A stretch of DNA of 64,000 bases from Conservatibacter flavescens (GCF_002795425.1 NZ_PHHA01000003.1:124001-188000); one strand, 5' to 3'; shown: positions 10,299 to 21,961, counted from the stretch's first letter. The notes: a model not told the origin generated them from the letters alone. Made by a program: numbers and translations.

Positions 10299-10340
10299 TT
10301 AGGTCATTTTGAACAATGATAATAGATGAATTAAAAGGAT

Positions 10341-11689
<1,349 letters not shown>

Positions 11690-11766
11690 AAGATTTACCC
11701 GATAAAAAAACAATGTTATATTTCACCGCACTTTTTACCACAAATTGCAGTGAGATTTAATCTATT

Positions 11767-12090
11767 ATGGAACAATTTGTTGAAATTACCCCACAAGAGG
11801 CATGGCGTATGGTTTGTGATGAAGAAGCGGTGTTATTAGATATCCGTGATCTTCAACGTTTTACTTACAGCCGGCCGAAAGGCGCATTTCATCTCACAAA
11901 TCAAAGCTATGGGCAGTTTCAAGATATGTGTGATTTTGATGAGCCTGTTATTGTGAGTTGTTATCATGGTATAAGTAGTCGTAACATTGCTCAATTTTTA
12001 GTCGAGCAAGGTTATGAGCGGGTTTATAGTGTCAAAGGTGGCTTTGATGGCTGGGTTCGAGCTGAACTACCCATAGAAACAGCATACTAG
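11767..12090 (+). CDS. glpE: Thiosulfate sulfurtransferase GlpE (rhodanese)
   Basis: 107 residues, single rhodanese domain, the usual GlpE length. The active-site cysteine is Cys65 in VSCYHGISS, close to the CYHGNSS loop of E. coli GlpE. It transfers sulfur from thiosulfate to cyanide or thiols such as thioredoxin. In enterics glpE-glpG-glpR form one operon; here a small gene on the opposite strand separates glpE from glpG. Confidence 0.93.
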   Translation: MEQFVEITPQEAWRMVCDEEAVLLDIRDLQRFTYSRPKGAFHLTNQSYGQFQDMCDFDEPVIVSCYHGISSRNIAQFLVEQGYERVYSVKGGFDGWVRAELPIETAY

Positions 12091-12091
12091 C

Positions 12092-12409
12092 CTATGCATT
12101 AAAACCGACAATGATGACATATAAGGTTGTTGCGTAAAATATAATGGCAAAACCAATTAACCCAATTTTAGCGAATTGTGGTTTTCGTGGGTGTACTCGA
12201 TAAGCGATGCGCGCTAAGATACCGAGAATAAAGGGATAAATCCATAAAAAAATGGACATCCAAGTGATTTCCGTTTCGGTTAAGGTTGGATTTTTACTAA
12301 TATTTGGCGAGATTAATAAAGATAAAGGCCAAAGTAAAATGGGTAAGCAAAAAAGCGCTATGCCCCAAGTAAAAGGACTAAATCCAGTGGGTAAATTGTG
12401 TTTTTTCAT
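12092..12409 (-). CDS. Small integral membrane protein (DUF5389-like)
   Basis: 105 residues with three hydrophobic stretches (about 14-34, 50-68 and 82-102). A good GGAGA site precedes the ATG. It ends 1 bp from the glpE stop, convergent with it. I think it belongs to a small membrane-protein family restricted to Pasteurellaceae, but I cannot confirm the family name and no function is known. It interrupts the usual glpE-glpG-glpR order. Confidence 0.65.
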   Translation of the reverse strand: MKKHNLPTGFSPFTWGIALFCLPILLWPLSLLISPNISKNPTLTETEITWMSIFLWIYPFILGILARIAYRVHPRKPQFAKIGLIGFAIIFYATTLYVIIVGFNA

Positions 12410-12456
12410 TTCTTTCTCCGGTTAATCGGATTATGCTAATAAGTTATGGTGGTTGC

Positions 12457-12501
12457 TAAGGATTGCGCAGTCGTCTAAAACCCTATGTTACAAATCCTTA
12501 G
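12457..12501. repeat. Inverted repeat upstream of glpG
   Basis: CTAAGGATT (12457) and AATCCTTAG (12493) are perfect complements with a 27-base spacer, in the gap between the divergent small membrane gene and glpG. There is no T run, so it may be an operator or a leader hairpin. Confidence 0.35.
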
Positions 12502-12534
12502 TATAACGATTCACTCATTTAAAAGGAATGATTT

Positions 12535-13377
12535 GTGCAGCATTTATTTAGTTCAGAGATTCTTCAATTCCCTTATTATTTTCGAGATTATATTCGAGTG
12601 AAATACCAAGAAGAACTACACATTACTAAAGATGAAAAGGGTATTCACGTATATCTTGATGATAACTCTCCACATTTTGATGCGATTATGCAAGAAAAAA
12701 CGCTATTTTTGCGAGAACCTTTTGCAGAACGCTATGAACAAGCGAGCTGGCAAGGTGGGGACACACAAACTATGACACCACATAAAACACCTATGCTACG
12801 TTCTCTGGCATTGCCTGTTTCAGGCTGGTTTACTTGGCTGATAGCGTTTCTGTGTGTGGGGGTTTATGGCTTAACTTGGATTATGTCGCCGGATGAAGTG
12901 TTTAGTTGGTTACATTATCCGGCTTATTTTTCGCAAGATCGTGAAATTTGGCGTTATGTTTCCCATGGGATAGTGCATTTTTCTTTTTTGCATTTATTGC
13001 TTAATCTGACATGGTGGCTATATTTAGGTAATATTATTGAGAAACAGCGTGGGACGCTAATATTAGCGGTATTATTTGTTGCCTCAGCTATTGGATCTGG
13101 GGTTGCTCAAAATATGGTGAGTGGGCCAGCTTTTCTTGGATTATCTGGTGTAGCTTATGCCTTAGGGGGCTATGTTTTTATAGTGGATAAATGGGCTCGG
13201 CATAAAATTTTCCAGTTGCCTGCAGGTTTTGGCATGATGTTAATCGTGGGGATTGCATTAGGGTTTGCTGGTCCGCTTGTTAATGTTAGCATTGGTAATA
13301 CCGCGCATATTACAGGTTTAATTATCGGGATAGTAATCGGAGCAATAAGCCTACCTCTAGATAGGAATTTAAGATAA
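12535..13377 (+). CDS. glpG: Rhomboid intramembrane serine protease GlpG
   Basis: 280 residues from a GTG start behind an AAAGGA site. An N-terminal cytoplasmic domain (about 1-85) precedes six membrane helices. The catalytic pair is Ser204 in LGLSGVAYALGG and His258 in NTAHITGL; the oxyanion-site HxxxN (His153, Asn157) is in FLHLLLNLTWW. Rhomboids cut membrane proteins within the bilayer. I recall that the structurally studied H. influenzae GlpG lacks the N-terminal domain, so this form is more like the E. coli one. glpR follows after 31 bp. Confidence 0.93.
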   Translation: MQHLFSSEILQFPYYFRDYIRVKYQEELHITKDEKGIHVYLDDNSPHFDAIMQEKTLFLREPFAERYEQASWQGGDTQTMTPHKTPMLRSLALPVSGWFTWLIAFLCVGVYGLTWIMSPDEVFSWLHYPAYFSQDREIWRYVSHGIVHFSFLHLLLNLTWWLYLGNIIEKQRGTLILAVLFVASAIGSGVAQNMVSGPAFLGLSGVAYALGGYVFIVDKWARHKIFQLPAGFGMMLIVGIALGFAGPLVNVSIGNTAHITGLIIGIVIGAISLPLDRNLR

Positions 13378-13408
13378 AATAAACCTAAATTTCTCGGGGA
13401 GCATTAAC

Positions 13409-14173
13409 ATGAAGCAGTCTATTCGTCATCAAAAAATTGTAGAATTAGTCAAGCTGAACGGCTATGCCAGTACAGAAGAACTGGTTGCGTTATTAAACGT
13501 CAGCCCACAAACCATTCGTCGAGACTTAAATGAACTAGCAGAAAACGGTTTAATTCGTCGTCATCATGGTGGGGCCGCCTCGCCATCAACATCAGAAAAT
13601 AGCGATTACGCCGATCGTAAAGAGTTTTTTTCTCTCGAGAAGAATTTAATTGCACAGAATGTGGCAAGTATGATTCCTGATGGCGCATCATTATTTGTGG
13701 ATATTGGCACAACACCGGAGGCTGTTGCGAATGCGCTATTACATCATAAGAAATTGCGAATAGTCACCAATAATCTTAATGCCGCGTATATTTTAAGACA
13801 GAACGAAAGTTTTGATATTACGGTAGCAGGTGGTGCTTTGCGTCAAGATGGTGGTGTAATGGGTGAAGCGACAGTCGCATTTTTGTCACAATTTCGCTTA
13901 GATTTCGGCATTTTGGGCATTAGCAGCATTGATATTGATGGATCGTTATTAGACTATGATTATCATGAAGTGCAAGTAAAACGCACTATTCTTGATAACT
14001 CTCGAACCAAATTATTAGTTTCCGATCATTCTAAATTTAGTCGCCATGCTATTGTGCGATTGGGTTCTGTGGCTGACGTGGATTATTTTTTTACCGATGC
14101 GTTACCACCGCCCCCGGTTATGGATGTAATAGCAAGAAATAATGTTGAACTCCGAATTTGTCCATTAAAATAG
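13409..14173 (+). CDS. glpR: Glycerol-3-phosphate regulon repressor (DeoR family)
   Basis: 254 residues. The N-terminal DeoR helix-turn-helix is STEELVALLNVSPQTIRRDL, followed by LIRRHHGGA. The C-terminal sugar-phosphate sensor carries VDIGTTPEAVANAL, VTNNLNAA and LLVSDHSKFSRHA. The assignment to GlpR rests on the match to that subgroup and on glpG next to it; glpT would be its nearest target. Likely in one operon with glpG and ubiA. Confidence 0.92.
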   Translation: MKQSIRHQKIVELVKLNGYASTEELVALLNVSPQTIRRDLNELAENGLIRRHHGGAASPSTSENSDYADRKEFFSLEKNLIAQNVASMIPDGASLFVDIGTTPEAVANALLHHKKLRIVTNNLNAAYILRQNESFDITVAGGALRQDGGVMGEATVAFLSQFRLDFGILGISSIDIDGSLLDYDYHEVQVKRTILDNSRTKLLVSDHSKFSRHAIVRLGSVADVDYFFTDALPPPPVMDVIARNNVELRICPLK

Positions 14174-14198
14174 AACAACACAATAAACACTCATTTAT

Positions 14199-15062
14199 AT
14201 GCGATTGACTAATGAAAAACTGAACGCGTATGTGCAATTAATGCGCCTTGACCGTCCAATTGGCGCATTATTACTGCTGTGGCCAACGTTGTGGGCATTG
14301 TTTTTGGCTGAAAAAACCGTACCGGATATCAAAGTATTACTGATTTTTGTATTAGGTGTGTTTGTTATGCGCTCAGCTGGGTGTGTGATTAATGATTATG
14401 CCGATCGCCATATTGATGGTGCGGTTAAACGCACATCACAACGTCCATTAGCTACAGGTAAAGCGACCCCTAAAGAAGCAAAAGGGCTATTTGTTTTTTT
14501 AATTTTTATTGCATTTTTATTGGTGCTATTTTTAAACTTGTATGCCATTACGCTTTCGTTTATCGCTGTAGTGTTGGCGTTTATTTATCCTTTTATGAAG
14601 CGCTACACTCATTTGCCACAGTTTTTTTTGGGCGCGGCATTTGGCTGGTCTATTCCTATGGCTTATGGTGCGACAATTGAAAGCTTGCCATTAGAATGTT
14701 GGTTGCTTTTTTTGGCTAATATTGCATGGACAGTCGCATATGACACGCAATATGCAATGGTGGATCGAGATGATGATTTACGTATTGGTGTGAAATCTAC
14801 AGCAATTTTATTTGCTCAGTATGATAATAAGGTGATTGCGCTATTGCAATTTATCACATTAGTATTATTAATCGGCATTGGTTTTCTTGGAAATTTACAT
14901 CCAAGTTATTTTTTTGTGCTATTTCTATCCGCTCTTTTCTTTATTTATCAATGTAAACTCACTAAAACACGTGAGCGTGAGGCGTGTTTTCAGGCATTTT
15001 TAAACAATAATTATTTTGGCATGATGGTATTTATTGCTTTCTTGTTTGGGATTTTTTATTAA
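14199..15062 (+). CDS. ubiA: 4-hydroxybenzoate octaprenyltransferase
   Basis: 287 residues, close to the E. coli UbiA length. It is a polytopic membrane enzyme that attaches the polyprenyl chain to 4-hydroxybenzoate in ubiquinone synthesis. Both prenyl-diphosphate magnesium sites are visible: [15 protein letters not shown] and [16 protein letters not shown]. The start follows glpR by 25 bp and has no strong ribosome site. Confidence 0.95.
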   Translation: MRLTNEKLNAYVQLMRLDRPIGALLLLWPTLWALFLAEKTVPDIKVLLIFVLGVFVMRSAGCVINDYADRHIDGAVKRTSQRPLATGKATPKEAKGLFVFLIFIAFLLVLFLNLYAITLSFIAVVLAFIYPFMKRYTHLPQFFLGAAFGWSIPMAYGATIESLPLECWLLFLANIAWTVAYDTQYAMVDRDDDLRIGVKSTAILFAQYDNKVIALLQFITLVLLIGIGFLGNLHPSYFFVLFLSALFFIYQCKLTKTREREACFQAFLNNNYFGMMVFIAFLFGIFY

Positions 15063-15067
15063 TCAAT

Positions 15068-15097
15068 CTTGAAATTCAGATTTTTATTGCCATATAA
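15068..15097 (+). promoter_or_regulatory. Probable heat-shock (sigma-32) promoter of hslVU
   Basis: CTTGAAA (15068-15074) is followed after 15 bases by CCATAT (15090-15095), fitting the sigma-32 pattern CTTGAAA-N(11-16)-CCCCATNT with an imperfect -10. It lies about 60 bp upstream of hslV, a known heat-shock operon. Confidence 0.6.
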
Positions 15098-15153
15098 CAA
15101 GTTATCTAGGTCATATTAGCGAGATATTCTTGCCCTCAAATAAGGAAAATATC

Positions 15154-15681
15154 ATGACGACAATTGTGAGTGTACGCCGTAACGGTAAAGTTGTTGTTGG
15201 CGGAGATGGACAGGTTTCTTTGGGAAACACTGTAATGAAAGGTAATGCCCGTAAGGTGCGCCGTTTATATCATAATAAAGTGCTAGCGGGTTTTGCAGGG
15301 GGGACAGCAGATGCTTTTACCCTTTTTGAATTATTTGAACGTAAATTAGAAATGCATCAGGGGCATTTGCTCAAAAGTGCGGTGGAATTAGCTAAAGAAT
15401 GGCGCACTGACCGCGCATTACGACGTTTAGAAGCGATGTTAATTGTGGCTGATGAAGTAGAGTCTTTGATTATTACGGGGAATGGTGATGTTGTACAGCC
15501 AGAAGAAGATCAGATTTTGGCCATTGGTTCCGGTGGCAATTATGCTTTGTCGGCTGCACGCGCGCTAGTGGAAAATTCTGATTTATCTGCACGTGAAATC
15601 GTCGAAAAATCATTAAAAATCGCAGGGGATATTTGCGTTTACACTAATACTAGTTTCACTATTGAAGAATTACCGAATTAA
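15154..15681 (+). CDS. hslV: HslV peptidase subunit of the HslUV protease
   Basis: 175 residues from the ATG at 15154. A TTG eight codons earlier would bury the catalytic threonine and is rejected. After Met removal the protein starts Thr-Thr ([20 protein letters not shown]), the threonine nucleophile of this bacterial proteasome-like peptidase. An AAGGAA site precedes the start. HslV forms double hexamers capped by the HslU ATPase, encoded 9 bp downstream. Confidence 0.97.
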   Translation: MTTIVSVRRNGKVVVGGDGQVSLGNTVMKGNARKVRRLYHNKVLAGFAGGTADAFTLFELFERKLEMHQGHLLKSAVELAKEWRTDRALRRLEAMLIVADEVESLIITGNGDVVQPEEDQILAIGSGGNYALSAARALVENSDLSAREIVEKSLKIAGDICVYTNTSFTIEELPN

Positions 15682-15690
15682 GGAAAAGTT

Positions 15691-17022
15691 ATGTCAGAAA
15701 TGACTCCAAGAGAAATTGTTTCAGAACTCGATCAACATATTATTGGGCAAGCAGATGCTAAACGCGCGGTGGCTATTGCCTTGCGTAATCGTTGGCGCAG
15801 AATGCAGCTACAAGAGCCATTACGTCATGAAGTTACTCCGAAAAATATCTTGATGATCGGGCCTACAGGTGTGGGAAAAACCGAGATTGCACGTCGTTTA
15901 GCTAAGCTAGCTAATGCACCTTTTATCAAAGTCGAGGCGACTAAATTTACCGAAGTAGGGTATGTTGGTAAAGAAGTCGATTCTATTATTCGCGATTTAA
16001 CGGATAGCGCGATGAAAATGGTGCGTCAACAAGAAATCGAAAAAAACCGTTTTCGTGCGGAAGAAGCAGCGGAAGATCGTATTTTAGATGCTTTATTACC
16101 ACCGGCTAAAAACCAATGGGGACAAGCAGAAGAAACCGATAACCATAGCAATACACGCCAAATTTTTCGTAAAAAGTTGCGTGAAGGTCAATTAGATGAC
16201 AAAGAGATTGAAATTGATGTTGCGGCATCGCCAATGGGGGTTGAAATTATGGGGCCTCCTGGTATGGAAGATATGACAAATCAATTGCAATCCATGTTTC
16301 AAAGTTTGTCGAGTGGGCAGACTAAAAAACGCAAAATGAAAATTAAAGATGCGTTAAAAAATCTGATTGATGATGAAGCAGCAAAATTACTTAATCTAGA
16401 GGAGTTAAAAGATAAGGTAATTGAAGCTGTAGAACAGCATGGTATCGTTTTTATTGATGAAATTGATAAAATTTGTAAACGAGGCGAACACTCCGGCCCA
16501 GATGTTTCTCGTGAAGGGGTACAGCGTGATTTGTTACCATTAGTTGAGGGAACAACAGTCAATACTAAACATGGTATGGTTAAAACGGATCATATTTTGT
16601 TTATTGCATCTGGCGCTTTCCAAGTGGCAAGACCATCAGATTTAATCCCTGAGTTGCAAGGCCGTTTACCTATTCGTGTCGAGTTATCCGCATTAAGTGC
16701 GAATGATTTTAAACGTATTTTAACTGAGCCAAATGCTTCATTAACAGAGCAATATCAGGCACTAATGGCCACAGAAGGGCTAAATATTGAATTTACTGAT
16801 GATGCGATTGAAAAAATCGCTCAAGCAGCATTTCGTGTTAATGAAAAAACAGAAAACATCGGTGCTCGCCGTTTGCATACTGTGATGGAACGTTTAATGG
16901 ATAAATTATCGTTTACTGCAAGTGATATGAGTGGCGAAAAAGTGACGATTGATGGCGCTTATGTGGCTGAGGCATTGGGCGACGTTGTTGAAAACGAAGA
17001 TTTAAGCCGTTTTATCCTATAA
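15691..17022 (+). CDS. hslU: HslU ATPase subunit of the HslUV protease
   Basis: 443 residues, AAA+ unfoldase that feeds substrates to HslV. Walker A is [15 protein letters not shown], followed by the inserted I domain (about 110-245). Walker B is [11 protein letters not shown] and the sensor-2 region is [14 protein letters not shown]. The conserved tail EDLSRFIL, which inserts into HslV, is intact. Same operon as hslV. Confidence 0.97.
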   Translation: MSEMTPREIVSELDQHIIGQADAKRAVAIALRNRWRRMQLQEPLRHEVTPKNILMIGPTGVGKTEIARRLAKLANAPFIKVEATKFTEVGYVGKEVDSIIRDLTDSAMKMVRQQEIEKNRFRAEEAAEDRILDALLPPAKNQWGQAEETDNHSNTRQIFRKKLREGQLDDKEIEIDVAASPMGVEIMGPPGMEDMTNQLQSMFQSLSSGQTKKRKMKIKDALKNLIDDEAAKLLNLEELKDKVIEAVEQHGIVFIDEIDKICKRGEHSGPDVSREGVQRDLLPLVEGTTVNTKHGMVKTDHILFIASGAFQVARPSDLIPELQGRLPIRVELSALSANDFKRILTEPNASLTEQYQALMATEGLNIEFTDDAIEKIAQAAFRVNEKTENIGARRLHTVMERLMDKLSFTASDMSGEKVTIDGAYVAEALGDVVENEDLSRFIL

Positions 17023-17038
17023 AAAATTATTAAAAATT

Positions 17039-17085
17039 AACCGCACTTTAATGGGATTTTTTCCATAAAGTGCGGTTCTTTTTTT
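17039..17085. terminator. Uptake-sequence dyad terminator after hslU
   Basis: AACCGCACTTTA and TAAAGTGCGGTT form a perfect 12-bp stem around a T-rich loop, followed by TTCTTTTTTTT on the plus strand. It lies between the convergent hslU and adhE genes. Confidence 0.85.
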
Positions 17086-17109
17086 TGTCTTTTTGACAAA
17101 GGGTATCAG

Positions 17110-19719
17110 TTATTCACCGTAATAAGCTTTAGTTAAAATGTCTTCCATATCACTCACGATTGGGAGGCGTGGATTTGCGGGTGAACATTGATCTTCAAAG
17201 GCGAGAAGAGCAATATCACGGCGTGCTGCCAACCATTCTTGTTCATTCAGGCCTTGTTCTTTAAAGGACATTTTGATCCCGACTTTTTGCGCTAACTCAT
17301 AACAAGCCTTAGCATAACTTTCCACGCCCTCTGCCGGTGTTGAGCAAGGTAAGCCGAGCATGCGTGCAATGTCTTGATATTTTACATCAGCTTTGTAGTA
17401 ATTATATTTTGGCCAAGTTGCGGTTTTAGTCGGACGAGTGCCGTTATAACGGATCACATATGGCATTAATATGGCATTTGTGCGCCCGTGTGGGGTATGG
17501 AAACGACCACCAATTTTATGGGCAAGAGAATGGTTCATGCCGAGAAAAGCATTCGCAAATGCCATACCTGCTATAGTTGATGCATTGTGCATTTTTTCTC
17601 GAGCTTCAGGATCTTTATCTTTTACAGAGCGTTCTAAATATTCAAAAACTAATTTAATCGCCTGTAGCGCAAGACCATCTGTAAAATCATTGGCTAATAC
17701 TGAGACATAAGCTTCTGTTGCATGGGTTAATACATCTAATCCTGTATCCGCAGCAACATGGGCAGGCACGCTCATAACTAATGCCGGATCAACAATGGCA
17801 ATGGTTGGAGTCAGTGAATAGTCTGCGATTGGGTATTTTTTGTCTCCTTCAGTAATCACAGCAAATGGCGTGACCTCTGAGCCAGTACCCGATGTTGTTG
17901 GAATGCCAATAAATTTTGCTTTACGTCCTAACTGTGGGAATTTAAACGCACGTTTGCGAATATCCATGAATTTTTGTACCAGATCGCGAAAATCGACTTC
18001 AGGTTGTTCATAGAATAGCCACATCACTTTGGCGGCATCCATTGGTGAACCGCCCCCTAAAGCGATAATGGTATCCGGTTGATAATTGCGTAATAATTCA
18101 ACACCGCGACGGACGGTTTCGATAGACGGATCCGGTTCGACATCTGCAAATAATTGGTAAGTGACATGATTGCCTCGAGCCATAATTTGTTTAGCAATTT
18201 TTTCGACAAAACCTAAATCAACCATAGTGCGATCAGTTACGATAACAACGCGTTCTAAGTCTTTCATTGATTGCAGATATTGAATTGAGTCGCGTTCAAA
18301 GTAGATTTTTGAAGGCACTTTAAACCATTGCATATTATTTCTCCGTCTGCCTACTCGTTTGATATTTAATAAATTGATTGCACTCACATTATTGCCTACG
18401 GAATTTTTACCATATGAGCCACAGCCTAATGTTAATGAAGGTAAGAATGCATTATATACATCACCGATCCCACCGAATGTTGATGGTGAATTCCAAATAA
18501 CGCGAATGGCTTTCACCCGTTCTCCATAAGCTTTAGCAAGTTCAGCATCTTTGGTATGAATGGCTGCGGAATGCCCTAGCCCATGAAAATTCACCATTGC
18601 TTCTGAAAGTTGGAAGCCGGCTTCCGTTGAATGAGATTTTAAAATGGCTAATACTGGTGAGAGTTTTTCACGGGTTAACGGTTCTTTTTCTCCGACCTCA
18701 GCACATTCTGCCGCGAGAATATTGGTTCTTTCCGGTACGCTAAACCCAGCTTGTTGTGCAATCCAGCTAGCAGGCTTGCCCACTACATTGGCATTTAATT
18801 TTGCACCAGAACAACTTTTACTATTGGCTTTAACGCCAAAAATAAATTCTTCTAATAATGCTTTTTCTTTCTTATTAACAAAATAAACACCATAAGATTT
18901 CATTTCTGCGACAAATTCATCATATATTTCCTGATCAACGATTGCCGCTTGTTCTGAGGCGCATATCATACCGTTATCAAAGGATTTAGACATGACAATA
19001 TCGTGAACCGCTTGTTGTATATCTGCTGTTTTTTCTACATAAGCCGGAACGTTCCCTGCACCAACCCCTAAAGCGGGTTTCCCACAAGAATAGGCTGCTT
19101 CCACCATGGCATTTCCCCCAGTGGCTAAAATGGTGGCAATACCGGGATGTTTCATGAGCGCAGAAGTACTTTCCATCGATGGTTTTTCAATCCATTGAAT
19201 ACAATCTTTTGGCGCACCAGCTTCGACAGCTGCTTCATAAACAATACGAGCAGCATGTGCAGAGGATTGTTGGGCTGAGGGGTGGAAGGCAAAAATGATG
19301 GGATTGCGTGTTTTGAGAGAAATAAGGGCTTTAAAAATAGTGGTAGAAGTGGGGTTAGTGGTTGGCGTAATGCCGCAGACAACCCCCACAGGATCGGCTA
19401 TTTCGGTGATACCGGTGACATCATCTTCGCTAATGACACCAACGGTTTTGAGATGTCGCATATTGTTAACCACATATTCACAAGCAAATAAATTTTTAGT
19501 TGCTTTATCTTCAAACACTCCGCGACCGGTTTCTTCATAAGCATGCATAGCTAAGACACCATGTTGATCAAGGGCGGCAACAGAAGCTTTGGCTACAATG
19601 TAATCAACTTGTTCTTGATTAAGTTGTTTAAATGCTTCTAAAGCGACAAGGCCTTTATCAACGAGGATATTGATGTCATCTTGTACCGTGTTGACAGGAT
19701 TTTCTATCGTATTACGCAT
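17110..19719 (-). CDS. adhE: Bifunctional acetaldehyde-CoA/alcohol dehydrogenase
   Basis: 869 residues. AdhE reduces acetyl-CoA to ethanol in two steps under fermentation and forms filaments (spirosomes). The N-terminal aldehyde dehydrogenase half (about 1-440) shows KPALGVGAGNVPAYVEK and the catalytic cysteine in NGMICASEQ. After a linker, the iron-dependent alcohol dehydrogenase half shows ALGGGSPMDAAKVMW, GIPTTSGTGSEVTPFAVI and the histidine ligands in GMNHSLAHKIGGRFHTPHG. The start has an AGGAG site. A perfect FNR site lies upstream. Confidence 0.97.
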   Translation of the reverse strand: MRNTIENPVNTVQDDINILVDKGLVALEAFKQLNQEQVDYIVAKASVAALDQHGVLAMHAYEETGRGVFEDKATKNLFACEYVVNNMRHLKTVGVISEDDVTGITEIADPVGVVCGITPTTNPTSTTIFKALISLKTRNPIIFAFHPSAQQSSAHAARIVYEAAVEAGAPKDCIQWIEKPSMESTSALMKHPGIATILATGGNAMVEAAYSCGKPALGVGAGNVPAYVEKTADIQQAVHDIVMSKSFDNGMICASEQAAIVDQEIYDEFVAEMKSYGVYFVNKKEKALLEEFIFGVKANSKSCSGAKLNANVVGKPASWIAQQAGFSVPERTNILAAECAEVGEKEPLTREKLSPVLAILKSHSTEAGFQLSEAMVNFHGLGHSAAIHTKDAELAKAYGERVKAIRVIWNSPSTFGGIGDVYNAFLPSLTLGCGSYGKNSVGNNVSAINLLNIKRVGRRRNNMQWFKVPSKIYFERDSIQYLQSMKDLERVVIVTDRTMVDLGFVEKIAKQIMARGNHVTYQLFADVEPDPSIETVRRGVELLRNYQPDTIIALGGGSPMDAAKVMWLFYEQPEVDFRDLVQKFMDIRKRAFKFPQLGRKAKFIGIPTTSGTGSEVTPFAVITEGDKKYPIADYSLTPTIAIVDPALVMSVPAHVAADTGLDVLTHATEAYVSVLANDFTDGLALQAIKLVFEYLERSVKDKDPEAREKMHNASTIAGMAFANAFLGMNHSLAHKIGGRFHTPHGRTNAILMPYVIRYNGTRPTKTATWPKYNYYKADVKYQDIARMLGLPCSTPAEGVESYAKACYELAQKVGIKMSFKEQGLNEQEWLAARRDIALLAFEDQCSPANPRLPIVSDMEDILTKAYYGE

Positions 19720-19817
19720 GGTAATTTCTCCTAAAGTTGTTTAAATTTTGAATTATTTTACTAATTAAAATTATATACAAATTAAGAGTTAACTCTAATG
19801 GGGTGTTTGGGAGGGTT

Positions 19818-19831
19818 TTGATCTATATCAA
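19818..19831 (-). promoter_or_regulatory. FNR binding site upstream of adhE
   Basis: TTGATCTATATCAA is an exact match to the FNR consensus TTGAT-N4-ATCAA, about 100 bp upstream of the adhE start. It fits anaerobic induction of ethanol fermentation. rraB on the other side is the less likely target. Confidence 0.75.
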
Positions 19832-19952
19832 GTTTTAGATAAAAATTTTTGGTATAAAGTCTCGAAGGTTTTCGTTGGTTTATGAGTTTTTCTTGTATGA
19901 TATGGTGGGAAAACACTACAATAGTGAGAATTTATTTGAATGAGGATGAGTG

Positions 19953-20372
19953 ATGGAAAATATTCAAACACTACAAGCACAAACGCGTGAAATTATTACA
20001 GATTTGCTCAATGATGGCAGTGACCCAACGGCGCTTTATATTATTGAACACCATGTGGCACACCATGACTTTGATAAACTTGAAAAGATTGCGGTAGATG
20101 CCTTCAAAGCAGGCTATGAAGTTTCGGAGGCAGAAGAATTTGAAGATGATAATGGGAAAACCTTATATTGTTTTGATATTATTGCGGAAGTGGAGCTTAA
20201 ACCTGAAATTATTGACGCACAGCAAAAAGAGTTATTACCGTTATTAGCTAAACATCATGGTATTTATGATGGTTGGGGGACTTATTTTGAGGATCCTAAT
20301 GCCGAAGAAGATGAATATGGTCAGGACGGTGAATTTTTCGAAGATGATGTTATAGAAGAAGATGTAAGATAA
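19953..20372 (+). CDS. rraB: Regulator of ribonuclease E activity B
   Basis: 139 residues from the ATG at 19953, preceded by GAGG at 7-base spacing; a GTG one codon earlier is also open. RraB binds RNase E and lowers its activity, altering mRNA decay. The family pattern is seen in LNDGSDPTALYIIEHH, AGYEVSEAEE and YDGWGTYFE, with a very acidic tail. Single gene with its own terminator. Confidence 0.93.
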   Translation: MENIQTLQAQTREIITDLLNDGSDPTALYIIEHHVAHHDFDKLEKIAVDAFKAGYEVSEAEEFEDDNGKTLYCFDIIAEVELKPEIIDAQQKELLPLLAKHHGIYDGWGTYFEDPNAEEDEYGQDGEFFEDDVIEEDVR

Positions 20373-20385
20373 TTTTGTTATCATT

Positions 20386-20419
20386 TGGGGCAAAACCACT
20401 CAGTTTTTGGTTTGCCCCA
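20386..20419. terminator. Terminator between rraB and mazG
   Basis: TGGGGCAAAACCA and TGGTTTGCCCCA pair almost perfectly around a short loop in the gap between two convergent genes. There is little T run on the plus strand. Confidence 0.6.
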
Positions 20420-20424
20420 ATAGC

Positions 20425-21225
20425 TTATTTATTCGTCGCAAAATGTGTCTTGGCTAAATCCCATAACCAATCCATTTCAGAGAGTGTACTGTCTTCTAAC
20501 GATTTTCCTTGTTTAGCCAATTCTTGTTCAATAAAACGAAAGCGCTGCTCAAATTTATGATTTGCTTTATGTAACGCTTCTTCGGGCTGGCATTTTACAT
20601 GGCGGCTTAAATTGACGACTGCAAAAAGTAAATCACCGATCTCTTCTTCAATTTTGTCATGATTTTGTGGCATATGGTGAAGTTCTTGGCTCACTTCGTG
20701 GAGCTCTTCATGAACTTTTTCAATGACAGGGGGGATTGTTTGCCAGTCAAAACCCAGCTTAGAACAACGTTTTTGTAATTTTTCAGCACGTATTAGTGCA
20801 GGGAAAGCATGAGGAATGTTATCTAGAATGGATTGATGTCCTTTATTTTTGTTTTCTTCGGCCTTGATAGCATTCCAATTTTGTAATGCTTCTTCTTCAT
20901 TATGTGCGGATTGATTGCCAAAAACATGAGGGTGGCGACGGATAATTTTCTCGCAGATAGTTTGGATAACATCATTAAAATCAAATTTTTGTTCCTCGCA
21001 GGCAAGTTGGCTGAGAAAGACAACTTGTAAGAGTAAATCACCTAATTCCTCTTTTAAATCCTGTGGATTTCCCTGGCGGATAGCTTCGACGACTTCATAA
21101 CTTTCTTCAAGCAGGCAAGGTATCATAGTTTGGTAATTTTGTTTAAGATCCCAAGGACACCCTTCTTGGGGATCTCGTAATTTAGCGATAAGTTGGGTAA
21201 AGTCGTGAATAGTATAAGATTGCAT
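20425..21225 (-). CDS. mazG: Nucleoside triphosphate pyrophosphohydrolase MazG
   Basis: 266 residues with two tandem MazG domains. The first shows [22 protein letters not shown] and [15 protein letters not shown], the acidic magnesium ligands; the second shows [13 protein letters not shown] and [16 protein letters not shown]. MazG hydrolyses all canonical NTPs to NMPs and helps clear aberrant nucleotides. GAGG precedes the start. Confidence 0.95.
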   Translation of the reverse strand: MQSYTIHDFTQLIAKLRDPQEGCPWDLKQNYQTMIPCLLEESYEVVEAIRQGNPQDLKEELGDLLLQVVFLSQLACEEQKFDFNDVIQTICEKIIRRHPHVFGNQSAHNEEEALQNWNAIKAEENKNKGHQSILDNIPHAFPALIRAEKLQKRCSKLGFDWQTIPPVIEKVHEELHEVSQELHHMPQNHDKIEEEIGDLLFAVVNLSRHVKCQPEEALHKANHKFEQRFRFIEQELAKQGKSLEDSTLSEMDWLWDLAKTHFATNK

Positions 21226-21358
21226 AAGTACCTCATTTCGGTCATAAAAGATTTCAATAACGTGATCTGTGCCATGTTTTTTTAAGGTGATTAATGTTAA
21301 TATTTAATCATAAAGTGAATTCTATGTTAATCATTTAGCGTTGATTGAGGAGGACATT

Positions 21359-21784
21359 ATGTATAATCATGTGTTGGTTGCTGTTGATCTTTCCGAAGAA
21401 AGTGCTGTGTTATTAAATAAAGCAGCGGGCGTGGCAAAACGTAATGAGGCTAAGTTGTCTATTATTCATGTTGATGTCAATTTTTCTGATTTATATACTG
21501 GCTTAATTGATGTCAATATGTCTTCTATGCAAGATCGTATTTCCACCGAAAACCATCAAGCGCTGACTCAGTTAGCGGATCAAGCGGGTTATCCAGTAAC
21601 AGAGAAATTGAGTGGCAGTGGGGATTTAGGACAAGTACTTGCTGATGCCATTGAGCAATATGATGTAGACTTGTTAGTGACAGGTCATCATAAGGACTTT
21701 TGGAGCAAACTCATGTCCTCCACACGCCAAGTAATGAATAATATCGATATTGATATGCTCGTAGTTCCATTACGTGACGAATAG
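21359..21784 (+). CDS. uspA: Universal stress protein, UspA type
   Basis: 141 residues from the ATG at 21359, behind GGAGGA. An open extension to 21341 is unneeded. The alpha/beta fold starts [15 protein letters not shown] and ends with [18 protein letters not shown]. The ATP-binding GxxGxxxxS loop of other Usp proteins is absent, as in UspA proper. Known as a small dimeric protein induced by growth arrest; mechanism unclear. Confidence 0.9.
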   Translation: MYNHVLVAVDLSEESAVLLNKAAGVAKRNEAKLSIIHVDVNFSDLYTGLIDVNMSSMQDRISTENHQALTQLADQAGYPVTEKLSGSGDLGQVLADAIEQYDVDLLVTGHHKDFWSKLMSSTRQVMNNIDIDMLVVPLRDE

Positions 21785-21961
21785 TCTTAAAACATCAAGG
21801 GCCGTATTTCGCTTGCTTTTATCCTACATAACGCGAAGTGCGGTCTGATTTTAGCAATATTTTTGCGCTTATTTCATTTTAATTAAAAATTTCTGCAAAA
21901 ATTTTTTGTTGATGATTTGATAAACCTTAAAAATATGCCACAATATAGATAACTATATGAG

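Noticed and set aside
12092-12409. Small membrane gene between glpE and glpG as spurious frame
   Set aside because: It has a GGAGA site, three clear membrane segments and fills the gap exactly, so I kept it as a gene.
15130-15153. Upstream start for hslV
   Set aside because: HslV needs Thr directly after the initiator Met; only the ATG at 15154 provides this.
18301-18360. Possible frameshift or fusion at the adhE linker
   Set aside because: The two-domain AdhE of about 870 residues is the normal form; the frame is open throughout.
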